A DNA stretch of 64,000 bases from contig NZ_PYUD01000002.1 in the NCBI RefSeq assembly GCF_003028575.1, positions 310,001-374,000 of the forward strand. Direction: 5' to 3'. Positions 1 to 9,310 of this stretch are shown piece by piece. This DNA comes from Halomonas urumqiensis. Its GTDB lineage: Bacteria; Pseudomonadota; Gammaproteobacteria; Pseudomonadales; Halomonadaceae. The notes under the pieces were generated by a model. That model saw nothing but the letters and a program-made list of their open reading frames with translations, made no database searches and was not told where the DNA came from. Positions within the stretch are counted from its first letter, which is position 1. Each line of letters starts with the position of its first letter. Position numbers and translations under genes: made by a program.

Positions 1-3000
1 TGCCTGCGTTCTCACCTTCCCCGGCGCTGAGGCGTAGCGCCTGATTTGAGGCATCAGCGGTAGTGATATCTCCTGTCAGGGTCATATCCCCCGCCTGGGT
101 AGCGATATCAATAGCATCACCAGCATTGACCGCTCCCAGTCGAAGTGCCTGTGCCGAACTGAGGGTTATTTCATTTAGGGCACTAATACTTAAGGCCGCG
201 TTATGGTGACTTGCATCGCCCAGATCCACCGTCCCGATAGTGCCTATTCCAGCATCGAAGCTCTGAGTATCCCCCGTCGTCGCTAGGTTGACGTTGATGC
301 CCGCCTCAAGGCGGCTCTTAATCGCCGCACTGTCTGCTTGACTGGAATCGTTTGGCTGGCTGGCTATGGCCATGTCGTTATCATGCTGTAGCCAGTACGC
401 GGTGTTATCATTGCTGGCCAGGCCATTGAACAGAGAGCCGGTATTCCGGCCTAGCAAGCCATCGGCTATCTCGATTTCATTACCGGTGGCGTTGCTGGCC
501 GTGACACTGCCGCTGGCCTGAATATCACGAAGCGTCCCCTTGTTATCCCCGGCAAAGCTGCCCATGCCCAGCGTATTAGAAGCATTAAAATCATCACCGA
601 CCGGACCTGACACATTCCCTACAGCAGAGGCCCGCTCTACAGGGCCTTGGTTAAAGCCAACAAAGCCGCCCACATAACCCCGTACGCCAGAAGAGCTGAC
701 ATCACCCGATGATTGGGTGTTGCGGATCATGCCATCTATATGGTTACCAACAGCACCGCCGGTATAACGTCCGCCACTGACATTTCCTTCAGCCGCACTA
801 TCTTCTATCAGGGATCCTAGATTAAACCCCACCAGACCACCGTGAGCTTCAGAGTCGGGGTTGCCTGTCACCTGAATAGTCACATGACTATTGCTGATGG
901 ATGACATGTTTGACTGCCCCACCAAGCCACCGACCGAGGTGTAACCTGAGACCTCCGCCTGATCTCCGCTAATGGTGACATTATCGACCGTTGTCTTATC
1001 GATTAGGCCTGACAGTGCGCCAACATAATAGGAATTCCCATTTGTTTCGATTGATGGATTGTGGAGACTAAGATCACTGACGGAAGCATCGCGCATACCG
1101 CCAAATAGACCGAGGCCCCAGCGCCCACGCTCCATGGCCACATCAGAAACGGTGCGATTATTACCATCGAAGTTGCCCGTAAAACGCGCTTCGTTGATAA
1201 AAGCACCTCCAATCGGCTCCCAGCCTTTACCGTCATTCGCCGTGGCACTGGCAAGCTCGGTATAGCCTTGGGTGCTGGTATCCAGGTCATTGGCCAGTGC
1301 GTAGTAATACCCACCAGTCAGCACATCATCGTTGTAGTTGATGTTCTGCAGTTGTTGCCAGTCGGTGAGGGTGAAGGGCTGGTCTTCGGTGCCAAAGCCG
1401 TCGTCAAACAGCGGCGTTTGATCGGGGATATCCTCTTCACGGGTAACGTTGGTGAGATAGGGGCGAGAAAGGCCATAACCGGCGGCATCAGCGCCCGCTC
1501 CTAAAGACCATATGGTTTTATCCCAACCGGCATCGGTAAAGGTGGAAGGGTATTGCATCTGGGCAGAGGTAAGGCCGGTAGCACCATAGTTGCTGTCACC
1601 CGCCTCGCCAATACCAGAGGTATCGACATCCCAAAAGCTGTTGCTTATATCCGGTGTTAGGCTATATATAATTGATCCATCATAACCCACCAAGCCTCCA
1701 AATAAGTTATCCCCCTTAACGGCTCCAGACGAATAACTATCTCTAATTGAGCCTGCAACGTCGTTATTTCCAACCAGGCCTCCAACGTACCTAGTTCCTT
1801 CAACATCTCCTTGTGCATTGGTGTTCCGCAGATCACCAATATTATATCCTACAAGTCCACCAGAATTACTGCTTCCTTTTATTGATACTGTCGAATAACT
1901 ATTTTCAACCAAGCCATTAAAATGAATACCAACCAGCCCTCCTACATCGCCGTCCCCCTTAATTTCTCCGGTGGAATATGCATTAGTGATATCAGAAAAA
2001 GCAATATAACCAATTAGACCACCAACACTAGCGAGACCATCAATATCAACATCAACGACCCCAACATTTTTAAAGGATGAATTGGAAGATCTACCAAACA
2101 GTCCGATATAACTCTTCGATTCCCGGCTAACAACTAGGTTAGAAACAGTATGGTTGGAACCGTCAAAAACACCGGTAAATTCTCTACCATTTTCGCCAAT
2201 CGGCTCCCAGCCTTTTCCTTCATTCGCGGACGCACTGGCCAGCTCATTATAGCCGTCGGTGCTGGTATCCAAGTTATTGGCCAACGCGTAGTAATACCCA
2301 CCAGTCAACACATCGTCGTTGTGGTTGATGTTCTGCAGCTGCTGCCAGTCGGTCAGGGTAAAGGGCTGATCTTCGGTGCCAAAGCCGTCATCAAACAGTG
2401 GGGGTTGATCGGGGATATCCTCATCGCGGGTGACATTGGTGAGGTAAGGGCGGGAAAGGCCGTAACCGGCAAATTCTGAACCGGCACCGAAGGACCAGAT
2501 AGCTGCATCCCAACCGGCATCAGTAAAGGTGGAGGAGTCACGCATTTCGGAGGAGGAGAGACCTGTACCGCCAGCACTGCTGTTCTGCCCGGTTGTCTCG
2601 GTATCCCAGTAAGAGGCGCTGACCGTGGAACTGTCGTTTAACCCCACTAGCCCGCCGACATTATTGCTACTGCCCTCCACACTACCGGCGGCGTAGCTGT
2701 TGCTGACAGTAGAGGAAATGCGATTAAACCCCACCAGCCCGCCGACGTTGCTGTCGCCCTTCACACTACCGTCGGCGTAGCTGTTGCTGACCGTGGCGGA
2801 AGCCCGGTTAGCCCCCAACAGCCCGCCGACGTTACTGTCGCCCTTTACACTACCGGTAGCGTAGCTGCTGCTGATCGTGGAGAAGAAGTTTATCCCCACC
2901 AGTCCGCCGATGTTATCGTTACCTTCCACATTGCCGGTGGAATAGCTGTTGCTTACCGTGGAAGATAAATTGAAATTGGTCCCTATCAGCCCGCCGACGT

Positions 3001-5944
3001 CGTTTAAGCCCATTACGTCACCGTTGGCGTAGCTATTGCTGATCGTTGAAGAATTGTTATACCCCACCAGCCCACCGACTGAGCTATTGCCCGTCACGCT
3101 ACCATCTTCCAGCCCGACGTTGCGGATGGTCGCGCCATCGGTATAGCCAAACTGGCCAACAACATCTTGACTGGGTCGATCGATGATAAGCTCGGTGAGT
3201 GTATTACCCTGCCCATCAAATGTTCCCGAAAAACGATGGGTATCATTACCAATTGGCTCCCAGCCTTTGCCATTATTCGCCGTGGCGCTGGCAAACTCGG
3301 TATAGCCCTCGGTACTGGTATCCAGGTTATTGGCCAACGCGTAATAATACCCACTGGTCAGTACATCGTCGTTGTGGTTGATGTTCTGCAGTTGCTGCCA
3401 GTCGGTCAGGGTAAAGGGCTGGTCTTCGGTGCCAAAGCCGTCGTCAAACAGCGTGATTTTATCCGGGATATCTTCTTCGCGGGTGACGTTGGTGAGATAA
3501 GGACGAAATACACCATAACCCGATGTATTTGTACCACCAATCGACCAGATAGAATCATCCCAACCGGCATCGATAAAGATGGACGCTTGCTTCATCTCGG
3601 CGGAGGTAAGGCCGGTGGCACCATTTGAAACATCACCTGCCGAGCCAATGCCAGAGGTATCAACATCCCAGAAATTATTTTCAATTTTGACTTCTGTACC
3701 ATCAGCTACATCAATACTGCCCAGCAAACCACCAACAGCTGAATCCCCTGTCACCTGACCTGTGGCATAATTATTGTTTACTGTAGCATTGCCAGGTAAC
3801 ATGCTGCCCACGGTCCCTAGATGTCCTACCAAACCACCTATTTTAGATGTTCCGCTAACAGCGCCTGTGGCATAGCTGTTTTTAACATCAGAACTTTCAT
3901 CCCATTCATTAGCTACCACCCCTATTAGACCACCCACATAATCGACGCCTTCTACCCTGCCAGTGGCATAACTTTTATAAACTTTTGCTCTGTTTTGAAC
4001 TGCTCCTCCCAAGCCACCCACAAAATTCTTTCCACTAACATGCACACTGGCGCTGCTATTTTTCAAAACGGAAATTTCAATCGAGCCAACTACCCCACCA
4101 GTCACGTCCGACTCTCCTGTCACACGCCCCGTCACTTCACTGTTGTGAATAATTCCGTTATAGATACGTCCAACTAATCCACCTACTATGAATGAACCAG
4201 TTATGTCAACATCGGTTAAATTAATGTTCTGCGTATAACTATCTGCCCCCATGTATCCAAAAAAGCCAACGTTATCTTCACTAGAGCGGTTAATTGTCAG
4301 CGATGAGATATCGTGCCCCAATCCGTCAAAAATTCCCCTGAAAGTCCTTAACGGCTCCCAACCATCCCCGCCATTCCAAGTAGAAGTCTCATTGGCATCA
4401 ATATCCGCCCCAAGGGCATAGTAGCCATCTAAACCGTCACGAATGGCCTGCAAGGTGCCGTCGGCATAGCCGGTTTCCTTCCCCAACTCCGTGATGACGG
4501 TAAATTCGCGCACAGCACCACCGGAACCTATTTGGGTGGAGAAGTTCTGGCCCGCTTGCAGATTGACGGGAGCGTTGGCCGTGAAAAGCGCCTCTTCGCC
4601 GCCAATCTCACCGTTGGTGCTGCCCTGCCCATATTCCAACGCCAGCTTGCCGCCATCGCCCTGGCTGGCGTCCATCTCCTGATTGATCTCGATATCCCGC
4701 TGGGCGTTAAGCGTCAGGGTATTGCCGCTGCTCCAGGTAACCTCATCGTTGACGAAAATATCGCCGTTGCCGTCTTCTCCGCCTTCAACACTTTCGATAG
4801 TGACGTTGTTATCGGTGAGATTATTGGAAAGGCTATTCCCGGTCATACCGCCACCGGAAGGCGCAACCGTATAGTCCTGGGAGTCAATCAGCCATTCGCC
4901 AGTCTCGCCGTCATCGGCGCGGGTGGTCACGGTGGCCTCATCCATAATGCTGACCTTGGCCGCACTGGCTTCCACAAAGCCGCCGTCACCGCCTTCCGGT
5001 GCCGAGGCATCCAGCGTGCCGGCTACCTGGGTTTCGCCGTGAGCCTCATCACCCATCAGCCAGATTTCACCCTGCTCGTTCTCGGCGACCGTACGTGCCT
5101 GCGTCACGCCGGTATGGTTGATCACGCTGGCGGCCAGGTCACCAGCCGCCTTGGCGGTGAGGTAAACCCGCCCGCCATCAGCACGAATGGCACCGCCTTG
5201 CTCGATGTAGGTATCTAAAAGCGCTTGTTCGACTTCAATCTTGATGGGGCCACCCATGTCGAGGGTGACGCGACTGCCTGCGCCCATCATCACATCGCCA
5301 CGCGGGGCGCGGATGCTGCCTTCATTGATGATCTCGGCAGCAATGAGGGCGACATAGCCTTCTTCACCAGCGCGAATGTTGCCCTGGTTGATAATCGCGC
5401 TGCTGCTGGAGCCTTCGAAGGTAAAGTCGCCTGCCATGAAGTCTTCGGGGCTGATATCCAGCGTCGACGCGACGAGCCCGCCCACATCGACCTGGGCGGT
5501 ATCACCAAACACAATACCGTTGGGGTTGACCAGAAACACCTGGCCGTTGGCGTCAATGGCGCCACGAATCTGCGAGAGTTGATCACCAGTGACGCGGTTA
5601 AGCGCAGCGGCGTCGCGGCCAGGCTGGTTAAATTCAACGCGATGGCCGTCCTCCACCGAGAAGTCATCCCAGTCCATGGCCATGCGGTCGGTGTCCTGGT
5701 TGATGCGCATGGTGTTGCCGGATTGTTCAATACTGCCGCTACCGGCACGTATGTCACCACCTGAGGGCAGCCCACTGGCAAACGCACTGAGCGGAAACAC
5801 TAGCAGGCTGCCCGCCGCCAAGGCCGCCACCGTGCCTACAGTGGCGGTTCGCCGCGAGGTTTTGCCCTGGCGGTTAACGGTTTCCGGCGCGACCTGCCAC
5901 TGCCCCCTGGCCGTATTCCAAACAGTGCGATAGATCCGGTTCAT
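1..5944 (-). CDS. Two-partner-secretion adhesin, FHA-type with GLUG repeats (partial, C-terminus off left edge)
   Basis: Very large secreted adhesin or hemagglutinin, expected to cross the outer membrane through a TpsB partner. Translation from ATG 5944 stays open to the edge (1,981 codons). It is preceded by AGGGGG seven bases upstream. The N-terminus MNRIYRTVWNTARGQW is an extended signal peptide region (ESPR), followed by a hydrophobic signal ending near LSAFA (about residue 56). Residues ~60-180 form the TPS/hemagglutinin secretion domain with the NPNGI motif (NPNGIVFG). From about residue 490 the protein is built of GLUG-type repeats (VGGLVG, SYATG) arranged in large modules. No TpsB gene lies in the window, so it is either beyond the left edge or elsewhere. 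The family is clear; what it binds is unknown. Confidence 0.9.
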   Translation of the reverse strand, partial: MNRIYRTVWNTARGQWQVAPETVNRQGKTSRRTATVGTVAALAAGSLLVFPLSAFASGLPSGGDIRAGSGSIEQSGNTMRINQDTDRMAMDWDDFSVEDGHRVEFNQPGRDAAALNRVTGDQLSQIRGAIDANGQVFLVNPNGIVFGDTAQVDVGGLVASTLDISPEDFMAGDFTFEGSSSSAIINQGNIRAGEEGYVALIAAEIINEGSIRAPRGDVMMGAGSRVTLDMGGPIKIEVEQALLDTYIEQGGAIRADGGRVYLTAKAAGDLAASVINHTGVTQARTVAENEQGEIWLMGDEAHGETQVAGTLDASAPEGGDGGFVEASAAKVSIMDEATVTTRADDGETGEWLIDSQDYTVAPSGGGMTGNSLSNNLTDNNVTIESVEGGEDGNGDIFVNDEVTWSSGNTLTLNAQRDIEINQEMDASQGDGGKLALEYGQGSTNGEIGGEEALFTANAPVNLQAGQNFSTQIGSGGAVREFTVITELGKETGYADGTLQAIRDGLDGYYALGADIDANETSTWNGGDGWEPLRTFRGIFDGLGHDISSLTINRSSEDNVGFFGYMGADSYTQNINLTDVDITGSFIVGGLVGRIYNGIIHNSEVTGRVTGESDVTGGVVGSIEISVLKNSSASVHVSGKNFVGGLGGAVQNRAKVYKSYATGRVEGVDYVGGLIGVVANEWDESSDVKNSYATGAVSGTSKIGGLVGHLGTVGSMLPGNATVNNNYATGQVTGDSAVGGLLGSIDVADGTEVKIENNFWDVDTSGIGSAGDVSNGATGLTSAEMKQASIFIDAGWDDSIWSIGGTNTSGYGVFRPYLTNVTREEDIPDKITLFDDGFGTEDQPFTLTDWQQLQNINHNDDVLTSGYYYALANNLDTSTEGYTEFASATANNGKGWEPIGNDTHRFSGTFDGQGNTLTELIIDRPSQDVVGQFGYTDGATIRNVGLEDGSVTGNSSVGGLVGYNNSSTISNSYANGDVMGLNDVGGLIGTNFNLSSTVSNSYSTGNVEGNDNIGGLVGINFFSTISSSYATGSVKGDSNVGGLLGANRASATVSNSYADGSVKGDSNVGGLVGFNRISSTVSNSYAAGSVEGSSNNVGGLVGLNDSSTVSASYWDTETTGQNSSAGGTGLSSSEMRDSSTFTDAGWDAAIWSFGAGSEFAGYGLSRPYLTNVTRDEDIPDQPPLFDDGFGTEDQPFTLTDWQQLQNINHNDDVLTGGYYYALANNLDTSTDGYNELASASANEGKGWEPIGENGREFTGVFDGSNHTVSNLVVSRESKSYIGLFGRSSNSSFKNVGVVDVDIDGLASVGGLIGYIAFSDITNAYSTGEIKGDGDVGGLVGIHFNGLVENSYSTVSIKGSSNSGGLVGYNIGDLRNTNAQGDVEGTRYVGGLVGNNDVAGSIRDSYSSGAVKGDNLFGGLVGYDGSIIYSLTPDISNSFWDVDTSGIGEAGDSNYGATGLTSAQMQYPSTFTDAGWDKTIWSLGAGADAAGYGLSRPYLTNVTREEDIPDQTPLFDDGFGTEDQPFTLTDWQQLQNINYNDDVLTGGYYYALANDLDTSTQGYTELASATANDGKGWEPIGGAFINEARFTGNFDGNNRTVSDVAMERGRWGLGLFGGMRDASVSDLSLHNPSIETNGNSYYVGALSGLIDKTTVDNVTISGDQAEVSGYTSVGGLVGQSNMSSISNSHVTIQVTGNPDSEAHGGLVGFNLGSLIEDSAAEGNVSGGRYTGGAVGNHIDGMIRNTQSSGDVSSSGVRGYVGGFVGFNQGPVERASAVGNVSGPVGDDFNASNTLGMGSFAGDNKGTLRDIQASGSVTASNATGNEIEIADGLLGRNTGSLFNGLASNDNTAYWLQHDNDMAIASQPNDSSQADSAAIKSRLEAGINVNLATTGDTQSFDAGIGTIGTVDLGDASHHNAALSISALNEITLSSAQALRLGAVNAGDAIDIATQAGDMTLTGDITTADASNQALRLSAGEGENAG
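1190..1640 (-). repeat. Adhesin internal module, copy 3
   Basis: Third copy of a long coding repeat within the adhesin. In order on the minus strand it carries WDVDTSG, GLTSAQM, AGWD, RPYLTNVTREEDIPD, EDQPFTLTDWQQLQNIN, GGYYYALANDLDTST and GKGWEPIG. Copies 1 and 2 lie about 1 kb apart to the right. Between the conserved blocks sit variable numbers of GLUG repeats. Confidence 0.85.
2190..2620 (-). repeat. Adhesin internal module, copy 2
   Basis: Second copy of the module, with WDTETTG, GLSSSEM, AGWD, RPYLTNVTRDEDIPD, EDQPFTLTDWQQLQNIN, YYYALANNLDTST and GKGWEPIG. DNA identity to the other copies is high in the EDQPFTLTDW block (about 2270-2440) and lower in the GLUG stretches. Confidence 0.85.
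3225..3675 (-). repeat. Adhesin internal module, copy 1
   Basis: First copy counted from the N-terminus, with WDVDTSGIGSAG, GLTSAEM, AGWDDSIWSIGG, RPYLTNVTREEDIPD, EDQPFTLTDWQQLQNIN, SGYYYALANNLDTST and GKGWEPIG. A more diverged, shorter version (DGYYALGADIDA ... GWEPL) lies at about 4350-4450 and probably starts the repeat region. Confidence 0.85.
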
Positions 5945-6035
5945 GGTATGCCCCCTGCGAAACTTGTGCTTTTTTACCAGCCTACGCATTGGGAAGGGGG
6001 GCATCTTCCACTCAGCGCTACACTCGCTGCGCTGA

Positions 6036-7010
6036 TCAATCGCCACTCACGGAGTCGGTGGCGATCTCTCGCGCTTCTCCTGGAGGGAACCCGAAGCGCT
6101 TCTTGAAGGCGCGGTAAAACCAAGATAGGTGGTTGAATCCATTACGAAAAGCGACATCACTGACGGACCGCTTCGCCACCCTGTCGCTTGTCAGCGCATC
6201 AAAAGCGAGCTGTAGCCGCTGTTCCAGCAGATAGTCGGTAAATGAAGTGCCTTCGTTGCTGAATAGCGCCCGAATATAGCTGGGCGATACCGCATGCCGT
6301 AAGGCCAACTCCTGCAGGCTTAATGGGGTGCGTGCGAGAAGTTTAATATCGGCTTTTATCGCCTTCAGGCGAGCATCTCTCAAGCCGCCTCGATAGGATC
6401 GAATACCCGCTTCACGGGTAGCGCCCAGCGCAAGACAGGCGAGGTCCATCAGTTGGCTGCTGAGCTGTAGGGATGCACCATCATCCATGGCATCAGCGCG
6501 CTGGGTAAGCGCCAATGCGATACGGGTAAGATGCTGCAGAGGCTCTCCGGGTGGCAGCAAATTTTTTGGTAAATTTTCAATTCCATTAATAAAGGGAGAT
6601 AACTGCGCGCGTGAAAATGCCACACTGAGAAAGTTGACCCGCTCACCATGGAAGTCAACGCTGCCTGATTGGTGGTTAAGTACAATGCGTGCACGGCCTG
6701 GCGTGCAGGCTAGCGTATCATGGGACTTCAGGTGGGAAAGCCATCCCCCCTGGCCACCAGGGTGGATCAAGAAAGTGATATCGTCGTTGCCATCGACAAC
6801 TTGAGGTGATTCTCGTGCGGCGTGTAATGACGATGCCGTCACGTTGGCAATGGAAATGCCAGGCAGCAGTCTAATGCGTGTTTCTACATGAGGCGTTCGA
6901 TTTTTTGGAGCATCGAGCTGCACTTGGGCTATCGCGCTGTAGATATCTTGCGCTGCCTCAAGACGCTCACTGGGAGCAAAGTTATCAGTTGAAAATGAAA
7001 AATGGGTCAT
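6036..7010 (-). CDS. AraC-family transcriptional regulator
   Basis: Predicted DNA-binding activator of 324 residues. The C-terminal ~100 residues hold the two AraC helix-turn-helix units (LQELALRHAVSPSYIRALF and VSDVAFRNGFNHLSWFYRAF), ending KKRFGFPPGE. The N-terminal ~200 residues look like the AraC-binding-like sensor domain found in regulators of the FeaR/AraC_binding_2 type. I chose ATG 7010; a TTG at 7028 would add six residues, and neither start has a strong ribosome site. The gene lies 91 bases upstream of the adhesin and on the same strand, so it may control it, but that is inference. The inducer is unknown. Confidence 0.85.
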   Translation of the reverse strand: MTHFSFSTDNFAPSERLEAAQDIYSAIAQVQLDAPKNRTPHVETRIRLLPGISIANVTASSLHAARESPQVVDGNDDITFLIHPGGQGGWLSHLKSHDTLACTPGRARIVLNHQSGSVDFHGERVNFLSVAFSRAQLSPFINGIENLPKNLLPPGEPLQHLTRIALALTQRADAMDDGASLQLSSQLMDLACLALGATREAGIRSYRGGLRDARLKAIKADIKLLARTPLSLQELALRHAVSPSYIRALFSNEGTSFTDYLLEQRLQLAFDALTSDRVAKRSVSDVAFRNGFNHLSWFYRAFKKRFGFPPGEAREIATDSVSGD

Positions 7011-7359
7011 AGCGGGCCAGCAAGTCAAAACATATTATAGCTTATACGTTCATGAATATAGGCCCCAAAAGCGTTGAATACAAGCCATGAACAAAAACCA
7101 AACTTATTTTATTAAAACCAGCAAACCATTCAACAGTTCCCCTAAAATAGATTAATCCATAAGCCAGCAATCTCTGAAAATAGTAAACACTTGATAGCGC
7201 TACACCAAACATTGAACCCTATGTAATTCAGCCACGATATAATGCCACAGTGCCAGCGGCGCACTCAGCAGTGAAAACCAGGTACCTGGTCGTTGTTATT
7301 CGCCTACTATCGGTATTTCTTACATTGTGGTGCCATGGCCATACCCGATGCTGCCTCAA

Positions 7360-7392
7360 CGTGGCTCCACCACTGATAAGTGATGGGCCACG
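7360..7392. repeat. Inverted repeat, 33 nt
   Basis: Arms CGTGGC and GCCACG enclose a second paired segment (CCACCACT with AGTGATGG, one mismatch) around a GATA loop. It lies downstream of glmS and could form a strong hairpin in either transcript. There is no T-run, so a terminator role is unproven. Confidence 0.55.
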
Positions 7393-7415
7393 CGGGGCGT
7401 ATCGATAAACCGCTC

Positions 7416-7433
7416 AGTGGGCGGATGCCCACT
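7416..7433. terminator. Hairpin downstream of glmS
   Basis: AGTGGGC and GCCCACT form a perfect 7-bp stem with a GGAT loop, 29 bases after the glmS stop. The minus transcript has no U-tract after it, so this is only a candidate 3' end structure for the glmU-glmS transcript. Confidence 0.4.
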
Positions 7434-7462
7434 TTGACTGTTATCACGGCCACTCGCCCTGG

Positions 7463-9298
7463 CTATTCCACTGTTACTGACTTGGCCAGGTTACGCGGCT
7501 GGTCCACGTCGGTGCCCTTGAGCACGGCCACGTGGTAGCTGAGGAGCTGCAGCGGCAGCGTGTAGAGAATCGGCGCCAGCGCCTCATGCACATGGGGCAG
7601 GCGCAGCACATGAACGGTGTCTTCCTCGGCCATGCCCACCTGTTCGTCGGCGAACACGAACAACTCCCCACCACGCGCACGTACTTCCTGCAGGTTCGAC
7701 TTCAGCTTGTCGAGCAACTCGTCGTTGGGGGCCACCGAGATCACCGGCATCTCGCTGTCGACCAGGGCCAGCGGGCCGTGCTTGAGCTCACCGGCCGGAT
7801 AGGCTTCGGCGTGTATGTAGGAGATCTCCTTGAGCTTGAGCGCACCTTCCAGGGCGATGGGGAAATGCGCACCGCGACCAAGGAACAGCGCGTGGTGCTT
7901 TTCGGCGAAGGCGGTCGACATCGCCTCGATCTGCGGATCGAGCTCGAGCACACGGGTCACCAGCGCCGGCAAGCCACGCAGCGCGGCCACCAGTTCAGCC
8001 TGGGTAGCGGCATCCAGGCTCCTCAACCGGCCCAGTGCCAGGGTCAGCAGCATCAGCGCCGTGAGCTGGGTGGTGAAGGCCTTGGTAGACGCCACGCCGA
8101 TCTCGGGCCCGGCCTGGGTCATCAGGGTCAGGTCGGACTCGCGTACCAGCGAGCTTCCCGGCACGTTGCAGATCGCCAGGCTGCCCAGATAGCCGCTTTC
8201 CCGGGAGAAGCGCAGCGCGGCCAGGGTATCGGCGGTTTCACCGGATTGGGAGAGCGTGACGAACAGCGTGCCTTCCGGCACCACGACCTTGCGGTAGCGG
8301 TATTCCGATGCCACTTCCACCTGCACCGGTACCCCGGCGTATTTCTCGAGCCAGTAGCGCGCCACCATGCCGGCGTGATAGCTGGTGCCGCAGGCAATGA
8401 TATGAATCTGCTTGACCTGGCCGAACAGCGCCTCGGCCTCGGGGCCGAAGCTCTCGATCAGCACGTGCTTGTCACCCAGGCGACCTTCCAGGGCCGCGGC
8501 GATCACCGCCGGCTGCTCATGAATCTCCTTGAGCATGAAATGACGATACTCGCCCTTGCTGGCGGCGCCATCGCCATGCTCGAAGGTCTGCACCTCGCGC
8601 TCGACCGCCGCACCGCTGGCATCGAATACCTCGATGCGTCCCTTGGCGGAGAGACGCACCACGTCGCCCTCTTCCAGGTAGATGAAGCGGTCAGTGACCT
8701 GCAGCAGGGCCAACGGGTCGGAACCGAGGAAGGCTTCATCGATCCCCACCCCCACCACCAGCGGGCTACCCTTGCGGGCACCGATGATCACATCGGGTTC
8801 GGCGGCGCACACCACGCCCAGTGCATAAGCGCCATCCAGCCGCGCCAGAGAGTGACGCACGGCATCGAGCAGATCGCCTCCCTTGCGGTGTTCACGCTCG
8901 ATCAGGTGCGCCACCACTTCGGTATCGGTTTCGGAGTCGAAGGCGTAGCCCGCGTCGCCCAGCTCCTCGCGCAGCGCTTCATGGTTCTCGATGATGCCGT
9001 TATGCACCACGGCAATCTGGCCACGAGACTGATGAGGATGGGCATTCACTTCACTGGGCCGTCCATGGGTCGCCCAGCGGGTGTGGGCGATGCCGCAGCG
9101 CCCTGGCAGCGAGGTCTCTACCAGGCGAGCCTCGAGTGCGGCCACCTTGCCCACCGAACGGCAACGCACCAGTTCACCCCGTGTCGACTGGATGACCATG
9201 CCCGCCGAGTCATAGCCGCGATACTCGAGGCGTTTGAGGCCTTCGAGCAGGATACCTTCGACATTGCGCTCGGCGACGGCGCCTACGATTCCACACAT
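7463..9298 (-). CDS. glmS: Glutamine--fructose-6-phosphate aminotransferase (isomerizing)
   Basis: Converts fructose-6-phosphate and glutamine to glucosamine-6-phosphate, the first committed step to UDP-GlcNAc for peptidoglycan and LPS. It has 611 residues, the usual size. Residues 1-~240 are the class II amidotransferase domain, with nucleophile Cys2 (MCGIVGAV), HTRWATHG and VHNGIIEN. Two SIS domains follow (ACGTSYHAG, SQSGETADT, STKAFTTQL, then GELKHGPLAL), and the protein ends NLAKSVTVE. A strong GAGGAG precedes ATG 9298. It lies 12 bases after glmU, so the two probably form an operon. Confidence 0.98.
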   Translation of the reverse strand: MCGIVGAVAERNVEGILLEGLKRLEYRGYDSAGMVIQSTRGELVRCRSVGKVAALEARLVETSLPGRCGIAHTRWATHGRPSEVNAHPHQSRGQIAVVHNGIIENHEALREELGDAGYAFDSETDTEVVAHLIEREHRKGGDLLDAVRHSLARLDGAYALGVVCAAEPDVIIGARKGSPLVVGVGIDEAFLGSDPLALLQVTDRFIYLEEGDVVRLSAKGRIEVFDASGAAVEREVQTFEHGDGAASKGEYRHFMLKEIHEQPAVIAAALEGRLGDKHVLIESFGPEAEALFGQVKQIHIIACGTSYHAGMVARYWLEKYAGVPVQVEVASEYRYRKVVVPEGTLFVTLSQSGETADTLAALRFSRESGYLGSLAICNVPGSSLVRESDLTLMTQAGPEIGVASTKAFTTQLTALMLLTLALGRLRSLDAATQAELVAALRGLPALVTRVLELDPQIEAMSTAFAEKHHALFLGRGAHFPIALEGALKLKEISYIHAEAYPAGELKHGPLALVDSEMPVISVAPNDELLDKLKSNLQEVRARGGELFVFADEQVGMAEEDTVHVLRLPHVHEALAPILYTLPLQLLSYHVAVLKGTDVDQPRNLAKSVTVE

Positions 9299-9310
9299 TG
9301 GGGTCTCTCC

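Larger units (their letters stand above)
7011..7462. other. Gene-free interval between glmS and the AraC regulator
   Basis: About 450 bases without a supportable gene. The part next to the regulator (7020-7250) is AT-rich and probably holds its promoter. The part next to glmS holds two inverted repeats, listed separately. Confidence 0.6.

Noticed and set aside
1190..3675. Possible CRISPR array from regular repeats
   Set aside because: The repeats are coding modules of about 1 kb in a continuous adhesin frame, not short repeats with spacers.
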